Positions 1 to 8,902 of a DNA stretch of 64,000 nucleotides are shown one piece after another. The position numbers and the translations under genes were made by a program. The DNA is from Terrisporobacter mayombei (GTDB lineage Bacteria; Bacillota; Clostridia; Peptostreptococcales; Peptostreptococcaceae): positions 1 through 64,000 of the forward strand of contig NZ_JAHZMP010000002.1 in NCBI RefSeq assembly GCF_020748465.1, in the 5' to 3' direction. The notes below the pieces were generated by a model. That model searched no databases and was not told the DNA's origin. It saw only the letters and a program-made list of their open reading frames with translations. Positions within the stretch are counted from its first letter, which is position 1. The number at the start of each line of letters is the position of its first letter.

Positions 1-130
1 TGTTGATTAAACTGTGTATAACTTATTTGTACTGACAAAAAACTGACATTATATAAAATATAAAGTTTAGAAATGTTGCAAATACTAGTTTTATTTTTTT
101 GTATTAGTTAAGGTATAATTAAGAAAACTT

Positions 131-139
131 TGCTATAAT
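131..139 (+). promoter_or_regulatory. Extended -10 promoter element for the zinc-ribbon pair
   Basis: TGCTATAAT matches the extended -10 form (TGnTATAAT), about 55 bases before the first start codon. No good -35 box is seen at the normal spacing. The first 194 bases of the window otherwise hold nothing I can identify. Confidence 0.45.
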
Positions 140-194
140 TCATAAATGTAATAAGATAATCTATTTTGAAGTAAGTCAGGAGGGAGAAATTAAG

Positions 195-1556
195 ATGAAT
201 ATGGAAGAAAACTTAAATAGAAGTAAGTATGATAATTATTCAAAAGAAGATGGTAGATTAAATATAAAAGAAAATATTAATTATTTTACTATAGAAAAAG
301 ACAATAAAATTAATTGTCCTAAATGTGAAAGCTCAGTTAGTAAAAAAGATATTTATTGCAGGAACTGTGGTGAAATTTTAGAAAATATTAAAAGTAAAAG
401 AGAAAAATTTATAAATCAAGAAGGGGAGAAAACAAGATTTAAAGATATAGCATCTAGTTTTGATTTAATAAATGGATTAAAGGCATCAGGTTTAGCTATT
501 GCAATATTATTTGCTTTTTCTTTAATAATTAAATTTATATTATTTGGAAGTAATAATCAAATTAATGAATTAATAAATCCACTGCATATTATGCTTTTTA
601 GTAATTTAGCAAGTGTGAATATTTTTATGTCACTTTTTGTGAATAGCGCTCAATCAAGTGTTAACTTTGGATTTTTAATTTTATTAATATTACCAATTGT
701 ATCAATAATATTACCATATAGAATGTTTATTAAAAAAAGAAATACATCTTTTATAGCACATATGAAAAATTCTTTAGGAGTAGCTGTAATTTATGCTCTT
801 ATGCTATGTATAATATCTAAAGTATCTCAAGTCGAAGTTAGTTTGTCTAACGGATTTAATCAAAATGGCTATGGAATTTTATTTGAATTTAGTACATTTA
901 ATGTTTTATTTAAAGGATTCATAATAAGTTTTATTTCTATGTTATTTATGGGAATGAAAAAAGAATATGAAAAAGAAAATATGATTGCTAATTTATTAAA
1001 AATGGCTTTAAAAACTATTTTTATAGGATATATATTAGTATTTATAATATCTGTAGTACTTAATTTCGCAAATATAAATTACGTTTTTGATTTAGGATTA
1101 AATTCTTATGCAAATAATATATCTTTAGGTGTACTTTTAAGTCAACTTGCGATGTATTTGTGGGCATTTGCAAATTTAGTACCTGTAAGTCTTGGTAGTG
1201 GATCATTATCAATATTATCTTTATTTAATTCGAATATTTCATTAGATTTAATTTTACTTTTAGGAGCTATGATGGCTTTATCAGCTTTAATATTTATAAT
1301 AGTTGGCTGTAAAATAGAAAGTAAATATAAGAGTAAAAATATAAAACCAGTGATAATCTTTAGTGGATGTTATGCAGTAATTATGGCTATAATTGGTTTT
1401 TTAACAACTATTTATATAGGCAATAATGCAGCATCTATGCTAAGTTCTCTAAGCGCTATGCAAATGGGGTTCAACTTTATGATAGGATTTATTGCTTCAT
1501 TTATATATAGCTTAATAATGACTTTAATCGGTTATAAATTAAATATTTTTAATTAA
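195..1556 (+). CDS. Zinc-ribbon polytopic membrane protein
   Basis: A 453-residue protein of unknown function. A zinc ribbon lies near the N-terminus (Cys41, Cys44, Cys55, Cys58, a CxxC-x10-CxxC spacing). A charged linker follows, and from about residue 95 to the end there are roughly ten hydrophobic segments. The ribbon and linker are therefore probably cytosolic, ahead of a membrane domain. The start has a strong AGGAGGGAG site eight bases upstream. The next gene follows after 14 bases and also carries zinc ribbons, so the two form an operon and probably work together. I do not recognise the membrane domain as any transporter family. The zinc-ribbon call is secure; the function is open. Confidence 0.75.
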   Translation: MNMEENLNRSKYDNYSKEDGRLNIKENINYFTIEKDNKINCPKCESSVSKKDIYCRNCGEILENIKSKREKFINQEGEKTRFKDIASSFDLINGLKASGLAIAILFAFSLIIKFILFGSNNQINELINPLHIMLFSNLASVNIFMSLFVNSAQSSVNFGFLILLILPIVSIILPYRMFIKKRNTSFIAHMKNSLGVAVIYALMLCIISKVSQVEVSLSNGFNQNGYGILFEFSTFNVLFKGFIISFISMLFMGMKKEYEKENMIANLLKMALKTIFIGYILVFIISVVLNFANINYVFDLGLNSYANNISLGVLLSQLAMYLWAFANLVPVSLGSGSLSILSLFNSNISLDLILLLGAMMALSALIFIIVGCKIESKYKSKNIKPVIIFSGCYAVIMAIIGFLTTIYIGNNAASMLSSLSAMQMGFNFMIGFIASFIYSLIMTLIGYKLNIFN

Positions 1557-1570
1557 TTTGGAGGAAGAAG

Positions 1571-2257
1571 ATGAAGGATATGAAATTTTCTAATATACAA
1601 AAAGAATCAGAAAAAATAAAAATAAAAAAAAATATAAATGATTACGAGGATTTGAAAGCACAGGCATTATTAAAATTAGGAATAATGACATATGATAAAA
1701 TAAGAAAAGGCGAAATAATTGACGAAGAATTTAGCTTGTTATGTGATGAAATAAAGGGTTTTGATATAGAAATTTACACAAAACATATGCAACTTAGAAG
1801 TTTTGAAGATAAAAGTAACAAGATTGTTTGTCAATGTGGTTATGTTGCTTTTAAAAACGAAAAATTTTGTCCTCAATGTGGAAAAAGTTTAATTGAAGAA
1901 GAAAAATCTTATATAATTTGTAAACATTGTAACCAAGAAACAGAAAAAGATTCAAACTTTTGTGCATGCTGTGGGAGTAAGATAAAAGAAGAATCTATAG
2001 ATTATTATGATGATGAAGTTTACTTTGTAAATGAAGAAGCAAAGGTAGAAGATACTATAATTGAAGAAATACCAGAAGTAAGTATGATAGATGAAGATTT
2101 TGGAAAAGAATTTTTAAAGGAAAAAGAAGAATTAGCTTTAGAAGAAGATAATTTTGAAGATGAAATAGAAACAAATAACAATATAATAGAAACAGAATTT
2201 ATAGAGATTGAAGGAAGGGAATTTTTAAAAGGTCATCAAGATAATAGACCAGAATAA
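1571..2257 (+). CDS. Soluble double zinc-ribbon protein
   Basis: A 228-residue acidic soluble protein with two zinc ribbons in its middle. The first has CxC followed by CPQC near residues 88-103, and the second has CKHC followed by CACC near residues 117-135. The C-terminal 90 residues are rich in Glu and Asp and look disordered. There is no signal peptide or membrane segment. It follows the zinc-ribbon membrane protein by 14 bases with its own GGAGGAAG site and is followed by a hairpin terminator, so the two genes make a complete transcription unit. Such ribbons can bind nucleic acid or proteins; which applies here is not visible. It may be the cytosolic partner of the membrane protein. Confidence 0.7.
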   Translation: MKDMKFSNIQKESEKIKIKKNINDYEDLKAQALLKLGIMTYDKIRKGEIIDEEFSLLCDEIKGFDIEIYTKHMQLRSFEDKSNKIVCQCGYVAFKNEKFCPQCGKSLIEEEKSYIICKHCNQETEKDSNFCACCGSKIKEESIDYYDDEVYFVNEEAKVEDTIIEEIPEVSMIDEDFGKEFLKEKEELALEEDNFEDEIETNNNIIETEFIEIEGREFLKGHQDNRPE

Positions 2258-2263
2258 AATAAA

Positions 2264-2312
2264 AATAAGAGATATGAAAAGGCTATAATTAAGCTTTTTA
2301 TATCTCTTATTA
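2264..2312 (+). terminator. Hairpin terminator after zinc-ribbon operon
   Basis: The inverted repeat ATAAGAGATAT / ATATCTCTTAT encloses a loop that itself pairs (AAAAGGCT/AGCTTTTT). The U-tract is weak. Confidence 0.6.
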
Positions 2313-2459
2313 TTGTATTATAGCAATTGTTATTTACAATATTGTAAATAATAATTATTATAATATAATAATTGTAAGAAATTTGATTTATTTATTAAGA
2401 TGAAATGATTAAATTTATATGGTAAAATATAGTGTAGTGAAAAATTTTGGAGGGATAAT

Positions 2460-3329
2460 ATGAAAAAAAGGAAAGCAAAGTCAAACAGTGAAAGTAAATA
2501 TGATACTTTTAGTATTACTATGGAGTTAGAAAGACCTTTGCTTTACAATGATGAAAATAATGTAGACAAGAATAATAAGCTAAAGAAAGAGAATAAATCA
2601 CAAATAAGAAAAAAAAGAATTATAACTCTTTTAACTGTATTAGCTCTATTTGTAATAGGTTTTTTCATATGGCTAAGCAATGGATACTCTTTACAAAAAG
2701 AAGACATGAAGTATTTACAAAGTAACTCTAAAGTTGAGGTTACTGCAAAAGGAGATTACACATACTTTACTCCAAAGAATGTAAGTGCGACAAAAGGATT
2801 TATTTTTTACCCTGGTGTAAGAGTAGATTCATCTTCTTATGCAAAACTATGTAATGATGTTGCAAGTTATGGATATAAGGTAGTAGCTGTAGATATGCCT
2901 TTTAACTATGCTAATTTTGGTAAAAACAAGGCCAATAAGGTAATTGAAGATAACCCTGAAATTACAAAGTGGGTTATAGGTGGAGATTCTCTTGGAGGAA
3001 CTGTTGCTTGTGAATATGCCATAAACAATAAAAATATTGAAGGAATAGTATTAATATCATCATATCCAAGAGACAATATAAGTGAATTAGGTTTCAAGGT
3101 GTTATCTCTTTGGGGAAGTAAAGATAATGTTGTAGATTATAAAGAATTAATTAATTCTAAAGGACAACTACCAAAAGATACAAAATATGTAGAAATAGAA
3201 GGAGCCAATCATTCTCAATTTGCCAACTATGGAATGTATGGTGGAGATGAGGAAGCTTTAATAAGTAGTGATGAACAAATGGATATAACAGTGAGAAATA
3301 TAGTTAATTTTTTATATAATATACAATAA
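2460..3329 (+). CDS. Membrane-anchored alpha/beta hydrolase
   Basis: A 289-residue protein. It has a basic cytoplasmic N-terminus, one membrane segment at about residues 53-72 and an extracytoplasmic alpha/beta hydrolase domain. The nucleophile elbow GGDSLGG places the catalytic Ser at residue 177. A late Asp (SKDN) and a His in a GANHSQF motif complete a plausible triad. The domain resembles the alpha/beta hydrolase 5 family of small secreted esterase-like proteins. The substrate is unknown. The gene stands alone, with a GGAGGG site before ATG and a terminator shared with convergent spoVB. The fold and triad are seen directly; esterase activity is inferred from the family. Confidence 0.8.
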   Translation: MKKRKAKSNSESKYDTFSITMELERPLLYNDENNVDKNNKLKKENKSQIRKKRIITLLTVLALFVIGFFIWLSNGYSLQKEDMKYLQSNSKVEVTAKGDYTYFTPKNVSATKGFIFYPGVRVDSSSYAKLCNDVASYGYKVVAVDMPFNYANFGKNKANKVIEDNPEITKWVIGGDSLGGTVACEYAINNKNIEGIVLISSYPRDNISELGFKVLSLWGSKDNVVDYKELINSKGQLPKDTKYVEIEGANHSQFANYGMYGGDEEALISSDEQMDITVRNIVNFLYNIQ

Positions 3330-3330
3330 T

Positions 3331-3359
3331 AAAAGAGTTTGCATTTAGCAAACTCTTTT
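3331..3359. terminator. Bidirectional terminator between hydrolase and spoVB
   Basis: Perfect stem AAAAGAGTTTGC / GCAAACTCTTTT with a five-base loop. The U/A tracts on both sides suit the two convergent genes. Confidence 0.85.
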
Positions 3360-4926
3360 ATATTTGTTTGTAAAGTCCCATAGTCTCCCATTTGCCTTTT
3401 TTTACATCTTTTTTTAATCCATCTGCAAACCACTGAAGATCTTTTCGTCTAATAGCTTTAAATAAAATAAGCATAATAAAATAAATAAATAAATCTAACA
3501 TAATACTTACAAAAATTGAGTTTTCAATATGTAAACAATAAAGAATAATCTTTGTTGCATAACTAGATAAGGTTACGGATAAACCTGGTTTCAAAATCCA
3601 GTCAAGTATATCAAATTTGAGTTTTGTCACTTTTAATATTTTTATTACTCCTAATGATGTATTAAATGTTGTACTTATGAACAAGACTAATACAAAACCT
3701 TTTATTCCATATTTAGGTATTAAAAAAGTTATTGCACTAATTCTTACAAACATATCAATTATATTGTATTTTAAAGTTGTAACTTGCAAGTCTAGAGCGT
3801 TTAAACTACCATCGACTATTTTATCTAAGTACATAAAAGGTATCAAAGGAGCTAAAATCTTAAGCAAATAACCAACTTCTTCACTTTTATAAAGCCCTAC
3901 TCCCAATTCATTGGAAAAAACAATAAATATTCCTGTAGCAAAAACTGCAATAAGCATGGTAAATTTAATTACTCTAGAAATTATATAGTTTACAGTATTT
4001 TTTTTATTTAGTGCATTTGCCTCTGCAATCTCTGGAATGATTAATGTTGAAAAAGAAGCTAAAAATATGGAAGGAAATACCAATAGGGGCATTGCCATTC
4101 CCTTTACCATACCAAAAATTGATAGCGACATAGATCCTGAAGAGCCATAGAGTCTTAATGACTTTGGTATTAGAATATCTTCTACAGTCTTCAGTGAAGT
4201 TTGTATATATGCACTAAAAGCTAAAGGTATAGCAACTCTTATAATTTTAAAAAATGAATATTTATTCGTAGTTGTTTTACATAATTTAAAATGTTTTTTT
4301 TCAAATGTGTATAATATGTAAGAATAAAAGGCAGCACATATACTTCCAATAGAATTTCCTACGGCTATGAGAGCACAAGTATAATCTAATCTTCCTGTTG
4401 AAAAAGATGTTATACATAGTGACACAATACTTATCATTACTAACGTCTCAATAATATCTGCACTTATACATTTTACTACTTTTCTACAGCCATAGAAGTA
4501 TCCGTTTAAACAACAGGATATACCAACAAAAGGTAGAGAGCAAGATAAAATTTTTAATGGAATAATAGCTCTTTCATCTTGAATCCATGCTGTTGATATA
4601 AATTCTGATACGTTAAATAATAGAATTCCTGTTAATATACTGAAAAACAAAGTATATAAAATCCCTTTTATAATAATACTTTTTACTAAATGCGCATTGC
4701 CCTTTCCTAGTTCTTCTGCTATAAGTCTTGTCATAGTAACTCTTATACCAGATATTGCTAGTGTTTGGCATACAATATTAATACTCATAATAAGCTGGAA
4801 TAAACCCATACCTTCCGCACCGATTTTATTTGATAAATACACCCGAAAAGCCATACCTATAAAACCAAGAGTCATAGTGGAAATGGTTAGCAATATGACG
4901 TTTATCAGTAAGTTTTTTCTTTTCAT
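3358..4926 (-). CDS. spoVB: Stage V sporulation protein B (MOP-superfamily flippase)
   Basis: A 522-residue polytopic protein with about 14 hydrophobic segments, of the polysaccharide/lipid-linked precursor exporter family (MOP superfamily) that contains SpoVB and MurJ. SpoVB acts during sporulation in making the spore cortex, probably by moving a peptidoglycan precursor across the forespore outer membrane. The length and the N-terminal hydrophobic region with NKIGAEGMGLFQL fit the family. An AAGGAGAT site precedes the ATG. It is monocistronic and convergent with the hydrolase. The family is clear, but several MOP paralogues occur in clostridia, so the exact SpoVB assignment is slightly less certain. 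Confidence 0.85.
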   Translation of the reverse strand: MKRKNLLINVILLTISTMTLGFIGMAFRVYLSNKIGAEGMGLFQLIMSINIVCQTLAISGIRVTMTRLIAEELGKGNAHLVKSIIIKGILYTLFFSILTGILLFNVSEFISTAWIQDERAIIPLKILSCSLPFVGISCCLNGYFYGCRKVVKCISADIIETLVMISIVSLCITSFSTGRLDYTCALIAVGNSIGSICAAFYSYILYTFEKKHFKLCKTTTNKYSFFKIIRVAIPLAFSAYIQTSLKTVEDILIPKSLRLYGSSGSMSLSIFGMVKGMAMPLLVFPSIFLASFSTLIIPEIAEANALNKKNTVNYIISRVIKFTMLIAVFATGIFIVFSNELGVGLYKSEEVGYLLKILAPLIPFMYLDKIVDGSLNALDLQVTTLKYNIIDMFVRISAITFLIPKYGIKGFVLVLFISTTFNTSLGVIKILKVTKLKFDILDWILKPGLSVTLSSYATKIILYCLHIENSIFVSIMLDLFIYFIMLILFKAIRRKDLQWFADGLKKDVKKGKWETMGLYKQI

Positions 4927-5133
4927 AATTATCTCCTTGTAATATATAGAAAATATTATTTTAAATTTATATATTATTTATATGCGCGAAGGAGAATAAA
5001 AAGTATAAATAAAATATCTATTTAGATTTACAATTCTTGAAGATAATTGTAAAAAAGTGTAAAATAACTTAAAGGGATATTTAAAAATACTGACATTTTT
5101 TATTAGAAGTGATTCATTTGAGAGGAGATTGTT

Positions 5134-5649
5134 ATGGGGTTAACTTTATTAGAAAGATCTATTGATGGTGATAGAAAAGCTTTTAAAAAGTTTATGATGA
5201 GGAATAGTGAATACATCTATAAATTAGCTTATATTCATACTAAATATGAAGAAGATGCAAAAATCATAATGAAGAGAGTAATACTTTATATTGGTGATAA
5301 TATTCATAAACTATCAAAATACAATAATTTTGAAAAATATATGATTAGAGTAACACTAAAGCATACAAACGAATACTTAGAAGAAGTAGGAATGATAGAG
5401 AAAAGTAATGATGATAATTATATAGATGAAAATGGATATATTGATATATTTAAAGGAATAGATTTATTAGATATTCATTTAAAGAATGTGGTTGTTTTAA
5501 TATATTTTTACAATATGTCCTATAAGGATGTTGGAGAAATTCTTAATATGGATGAAAGCACTGTAAAATTGTATCTTAGAAATTCCTTAAAATTCATGAA
5601 AGATAATATAAAGGGGGATTTTGAGGATGACAAATGTGAAGCCAGATAA
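5134..5649 (+). CDS. ECF-like RNA polymerase sigma factor
   Basis: A 171-residue protein with sigma region 2 at about residues 10-80 and a region 4 helix-turn-helix at about residues 108-160 (MSYKDVGEIL followed by STVKLYLRN). The size and two-domain form match extracytoplasmic-function sigma factors. The last 23 bases overlap the next gene, a single-span membrane protein in the position usually held by an anti-sigma factor. A GAGAGGAG site lies before the ATG. The target promoters are not visible. Region 2 is divergent, so the sigma assignment rests mainly on region 4 and gene context. Confidence 0.8.
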   Translation: MGLTLLERSIDGDRKAFKKFMMRNSEYIYKLAYIHTKYEEDAKIIMKRVILYIGDNIHKLSKYNNFEKYMIRVTLKHTNEYLEEVGMIEKSNDDNYIDENGYIDIFKGIDLLDIHLKNVVVLIYFYNMSYKDVGEILNMDESTVKLYLRNSLKFMKDNIKGDFEDDKCEAR

Positions 5650-6388
5650 TAATCTTTTGAGCAGTATAGATTTTAATAATCTAGAAATAGAAAAAAATAT
5701 AGATATAGATATAGATAAATACATAAAAGAATTTAATGTAGATAATACTGATCTTGATTTAATACATATTCCAGATAATCTTGAAGCTAGCATCAAAATA
5801 CCTTTCAAGGAAGTGAAAAAGGAAAAAAGAAAAAATCTAAGATATAAAATACTGGATCTTATCCTTGTTTTCATAATTTTATTACCAGCAATAGGAGTAA
5901 TTTATCCAAAGGTTTTTATAAAAGTTCCAAAAGTATATAGTGTTTTTGAAAATATAAATGAATTTATTCAAATTGATAATTTAAAATCATTTATTGGTAT
6001 TGGAAAAGAAGTTATTGAAGGTAGCGAATCTTCTTCTGTAGAAACTATTCATATAAAAGAGAAAGAAGTGGTAAAACCTAAAAGTAATAATGAAGCTATT
6101 AAACTCATTCATTCTCTAGCTAATACTTTAGTAGAAGCTGAATATAAATGGCAGTGTAGTGAAGTTACGCCTAAAACCATAGATTTGGCTTTGGAAGGTG
6201 TTGAAGAAATTAAAGATGATTATGATAGAATGCATCTAAGAAACTCTTTAACAAAATGGAAATCTGGAGATTTTTCCAATGCAGTAGAGGTGCATAACTA
6301 TGTATGGGAAATGTTAGATGGAAATGTGGGTAAGGCAGAAGTATTAGATAAGGATAAAATACAAAGAATCCTAAATGAGTATTACTAA
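5627..6388 (+). CDS. Single-span membrane protein with DUF6241-like C-terminus, possible anti-sigma factor
   Basis: I chose the ATG at 5627 because AGGGGG lies about nine bases upstream; the in-frame TTG at 5621 is too close to it. The 253 residues comprise a cytosolic part (1-70), a membrane segment (about 76-93), an extracytoplasmic linker and a C-terminal domain (about 165-250). In that domain the pattern EYKW...LTKWKSGDFS...HNYVWEM resembles the Firmicutes DUF6241 family. The start overlaps the end of the sigma-factor gene by 23 bases, implying translational coupling. By position it could be the anti-sigma factor, but no known anti-sigma domain is recognisable, so that role is inferred from context only. 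Confidence 0.65.
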   Translation: MTNVKPDNNLLSSIDFNNLEIEKNIDIDIDKYIKEFNVDNTDLDLIHIPDNLEASIKIPFKEVKKEKRKNLRYKILDLILVFIILLPAIGVIYPKVFIKVPKVYSVFENINEFIQIDNLKSFIGIGKEVIEGSESSSVETIHIKEKEVVKPKSNNEAIKLIHSLANTLVEAEYKWQCSEVTPKTIDLALEGVEEIKDDYDRMHLRNSLTKWKSGDFSNAVEVHNYVWEMLDGNVGKAEVLDKDKIQRILNEYY

Positions 6389-6404
6389 ATAAGGGAGGTT
6401 GAAA

Positions 6405-6896
6405 ATGGAAAAAAAGCTAAATCATTTCGATTCAAATGGAAATGCTATAATGGTAGATGTAACGGAGAAAAATATTACACAAAGAGAAGCAATTGCAAGT
6501 GGTAAAATATTTGTAAATGATGAAACTTTTAAAAAAATTGTAGCAGGCAATATGGCAAAAGGAGATGTTCTTGGAGTATCTAGAGTAGCAGGAATAATGG
6601 CTACTAAAAAGACATCAGATTTAATTCCTATGTGCCATCCTTTAATGTTAACAACGTCAAAAATAGATTTTGAACTTAATGAAGATGAAAAAAGTATTAC
6701 AGTTATTTCTTTAGTTAAATTAGCAGGTAAAACTGGTGTAGAAATGGAAGCATTAACAGGAGTTAATGTGGCGCTTTTAACTATTTATGATATGTGTAAA
6801 GCTATAGATAAAAACATGGTGATTTCAGATATTCATTTAGTTGAAAAAACTGGTGGAAAATCTGGCAAGTTCGTATTTGAAGGAATTGATAAGTAA
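6405..6896 (+). CDS. moaC: Cyclic pyranopterin monophosphate synthase MoaC
   Basis: MoaC acts with MoaA in the first committed step of molybdopterin synthesis, converting the 3',8-cyclo-GTP intermediate to cyclic pyranopterin monophosphate. The family signatures MCHPLMLT and [13 protein letters not shown] are present and the length (163 residues) is normal. I prefer ATG 6405 over the in-frame TTG at 6399 because GGGAGG ends just before 6399. It lies 16 bases after the DUF6241 gene, so it appears cotranscribed with the sigma-factor unit. No other molybdenum cofactor gene is in the window. Confidence 0.95.
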   Translation: MEKKLNHFDSNGNAIMVDVTEKNITQREAIASGKIFVNDETFKKIVAGNMAKGDVLGVSRVAGIMATKKTSDLIPMCHPLMLTTSKIDFELNEDEKSITVISLVKLAGKTGVEMEALTGVNVALLTIYDMCKAIDKNMVISDIHLVEKTGGKSGKFVFEGIDK

Positions 6897-6898
6897 AG

Positions 6899-6940
6899 AT
6901 AGGCTCTATTATCTGCATAGATAGTAGAGCCTATTTTTTA
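6899..6940 (+). terminator. Terminator after moaC
   Basis: A long stem, ATAGGCTCTATTATCT pairing with AGATAGTAGAGCCTAT, with a four-base loop and six T. It closes the sigma factor, DUF6241 and moaC unit. Confidence 0.9.
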
Positions 6941-6964
6941 TTAATTTATAAAATAATTTTATCA

Positions 6965-7453
6965 CTATATATTAACATAAAAAATTTCATTTCCAAAATT
7001 ATTTATAAATTTAACCATATCATTATAACTTATAAAAACTGTTGAAGTATTTACATTTGGGTGAACTCCTATAAGAGTTTGATTTTTTAAGTCATCATCT
7101 ATAACAACATTTACGCAGTGATCCTCATCATTGATAATACCTAGAGGTGTAACGGCACCTTTTAAGAGGTTTAAATGTTTTTCTAATCTTTCTTCTGAAG
7201 CGAAACTTAGAGCACTAGATTGAATCTGTGATCTTATTGATTTTAAATCAGCTTTTTTATCTCCTTTTAGTAACACGAGATAATGACTTTTTCCATTAGA
7301 ATTTTTTAAAAAAAGATTTTTAACTATATGTCCTTTTTCTTCTAAATTAAGGTTTTCCATCTCTTCAATAGTATAAACAGGAGGATGATCTATTACTTCA
7401 TATTCAATATTTAGTTCATCTAATTTTTTAAAAACTTTTTCTTTCTTATCCAT
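6965..7453 (-). CDS. proX: Prolyl-tRNA editing protein (YbaK/ProX type aminoacyl-tRNA deacylase)
   Basis: A 162-residue YbaK/aaRS-associated domain. This family hydrolyses mischarged tRNA in trans; ProX clears Ala-tRNA(Pro). The family Lys in VLLKGDKKADLK and the C-terminal GVHPNVNTST motif typical of the ProX branch are present. It is a stand-alone enzyme not fused to ProRS. It is transcribed divergently from an AlaX editing gene, with about 150 bases between start codons. An AAGGAG site precedes the ATG. The ProX assignment is by motif; a Cys-tRNA(Pro) YbaK specificity cannot be fully excluded. Confidence 0.85.
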   Translation of the reverse strand: MDKKEKVFKKLDELNIEYEVIDHPPVYTIEEMENLNLEEKGHIVKNLFLKNSNGKSHYLVLLKGDKKADLKSIRSQIQSSALSFASEERLEKHLNLLKGAVTPLGIINDEDHCVNVVIDDDLKNQTLIGVHPNVNTSTVFISYNDMVKFINNFGNEIFYVNI

Positions 7454-7601
7454 ATATTTCTCCTTATTTAAACAGTTTATTTAAATTATAGTCATAGTTA
7501 AAAGTTTTGTACAAGAAAAACTATTAAAATAATAATTTTATAGTTATAATTAACTAATAATGCTAAAGATAAACAATAAATAAATTGAAATGGAGATAAA
7601 A

Positions 7602-8798
7602 ATGGAAAAGTTATTTTATGATGATTCATATATTAAAAATTTTACTGCTGAAATCGAGGAAGTTAAAGAAGTGGATAATAAGTATCATGTTTTGTTAAAT
7701 AAAACAGCTTTTTTCCCAGGTGGTGGAGGTCAATACTGCGATTTAGGTACTATAGATAATATAGTTGTTGCAGATGTTTATGAAGAAAATGATAAAATTT
7801 ATCATATATTAGATAAAAAACCAAATAGAATTCATAAGGTAAAATGTGAGATTGATTGGGATAGAAGAGAATATGGCATGCAACATCATTTTGGTCAACA
7901 TGTTATATCCGCTTGTTTTAATAATAAATATAATGCAAAAACTGTAGGTTTTCATTTAGGAAAAGAATTTTCTACTGCTGATATAGAAGGATTTTTTAAA
8001 GAGGATGACATAATAAAAATAGAAAATATGTGTAATGAGATTATTAGAGAAAACATACCTGTAGAAATTCTAAATATAAATAAAAATGAGGCTAAAAAAT
8101 TAAAAATAAAAGATGATTTGTCTAAATTGAGTAAAGATATAAGAGTTGTAAAATTTGGAGATTTAGATATAAATTTATGTTGTGGTGTTCATATGAAAAA
8201 TACTTTAGATTTAAGAGTTATAAAAATAAAGAAATTTGAAAAATATAAAAAAGCAACAAGAATTGAATTTTTATGTGGAACAAAAGCTATAAATGAAATG
8301 TTAAAAAGAGATAATTACTTAAATAAAATTTGTAAGTTACTTAGCAGTAATGAGGAAGATGCTTATAGAGGTATAGAAAATCTGAACAATAAATTAAATG
8401 AAATAAATAAAGAAAATAAAAAATTAGAAGAAATAGTAAGTAATTATGAAGTTAAAGAAATGATTGAAGAAGCTGAAAAGATTAACAACATGAATATTAT
8501 AATTAAAACTTATGAAAATAAAAATATGAACTACATAAACAAAATAGCAAATAAAATAACAGAAAGAGATGATAATATTGGATTATTTGCTTTAATAAAT
8601 AAGGATAAAATAAATTTATTATTTGCATGTTCAAAGAATTTGGAAAAAATAGATATGAATTTGTTATTAAAAGATAGTATTAAATTAGTTGACGGGAATG
8701 GTGGAGGAAGTAAAGCCCTTGCTCAAGGTGGTGGAAAAAATAATAATAATTTAGCTTCATTATTTGATTATGTAAAAATTAAAATAAAATCAATTTAA
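7602..8798 (+). CDS. alaX: Alanyl-tRNA editing protein AlaX (long form with DHHA1)
   Basis: A free-standing homologue of the AlaRS editing domain that deacylates Ser-tRNA(Ala) or Gly-tRNA(Ala). The zinc-binding motifs are present: HHFGQH near residues 88-93 and CCGVHMKNT near residues 198-206. A C-terminal DHHA1-like region carries the glycine-rich DGNGGGSKALAQGGG motif. About 398 residues matches the long AlaX type. I chose the ATG at 7602, six bases after TGGAG; the upstream in-frame ATG at 7590 has no site. It is divergent from proX, so two translation-quality genes share one intergenic region. Confidence 0.9.
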   Translation: MEKLFYDDSYIKNFTAEIEEVKEVDNKYHVLLNKTAFFPGGGGQYCDLGTIDNIVVADVYEENDKIYHILDKKPNRIHKVKCEIDWDRREYGMQHHFGQHVISACFNNKYNAKTVGFHLGKEFSTADIEGFFKEDDIIKIENMCNEIIRENIPVEILNINKNEAKKLKIKDDLSKLSKDIRVVKFGDLDINLCCGVHMKNTLDLRVIKIKKFEKYKKATRIEFLCGTKAINEMLKRDNYLNKICKLLSSNEEDAYRGIENLNNKLNEINKENKKLEEIVSNYEVKEMIEEAEKINNMNIIIKTYENKNMNYINKIANKITERDDNIGLFALINKDKINLLFACSKNLEKIDMNLLLKDSIKLVDGNGGGSKALAQGGGKNNNNLASLFDYVKIKIKSI

Positions 8799-8830
8799 CA
8801 CTAAATTGCTACTATTAAATAACTTATTAT

Positions 8831-8859
8831 TTGAAAAGATGTTACATATTAAGTATAAT
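8831..8859 (+). promoter_or_regulatory. SigA promoter of the XRE regulator gene
   Basis: TTGAAA and TATAAT separated by 17 bases, 44 bases before the start codon. Confidence 0.7.
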
Positions 8860-8902
8860 AAGAAGTTGAATGAAAAAAACAACTATGAAAGGACCATAAA
8901 AT

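Noticed and set aside
3617..4942. Plus-strand frames within spoVB
   Set aside because: They are antisense shadows of a polytopic membrane protein gene without ribosome sites.
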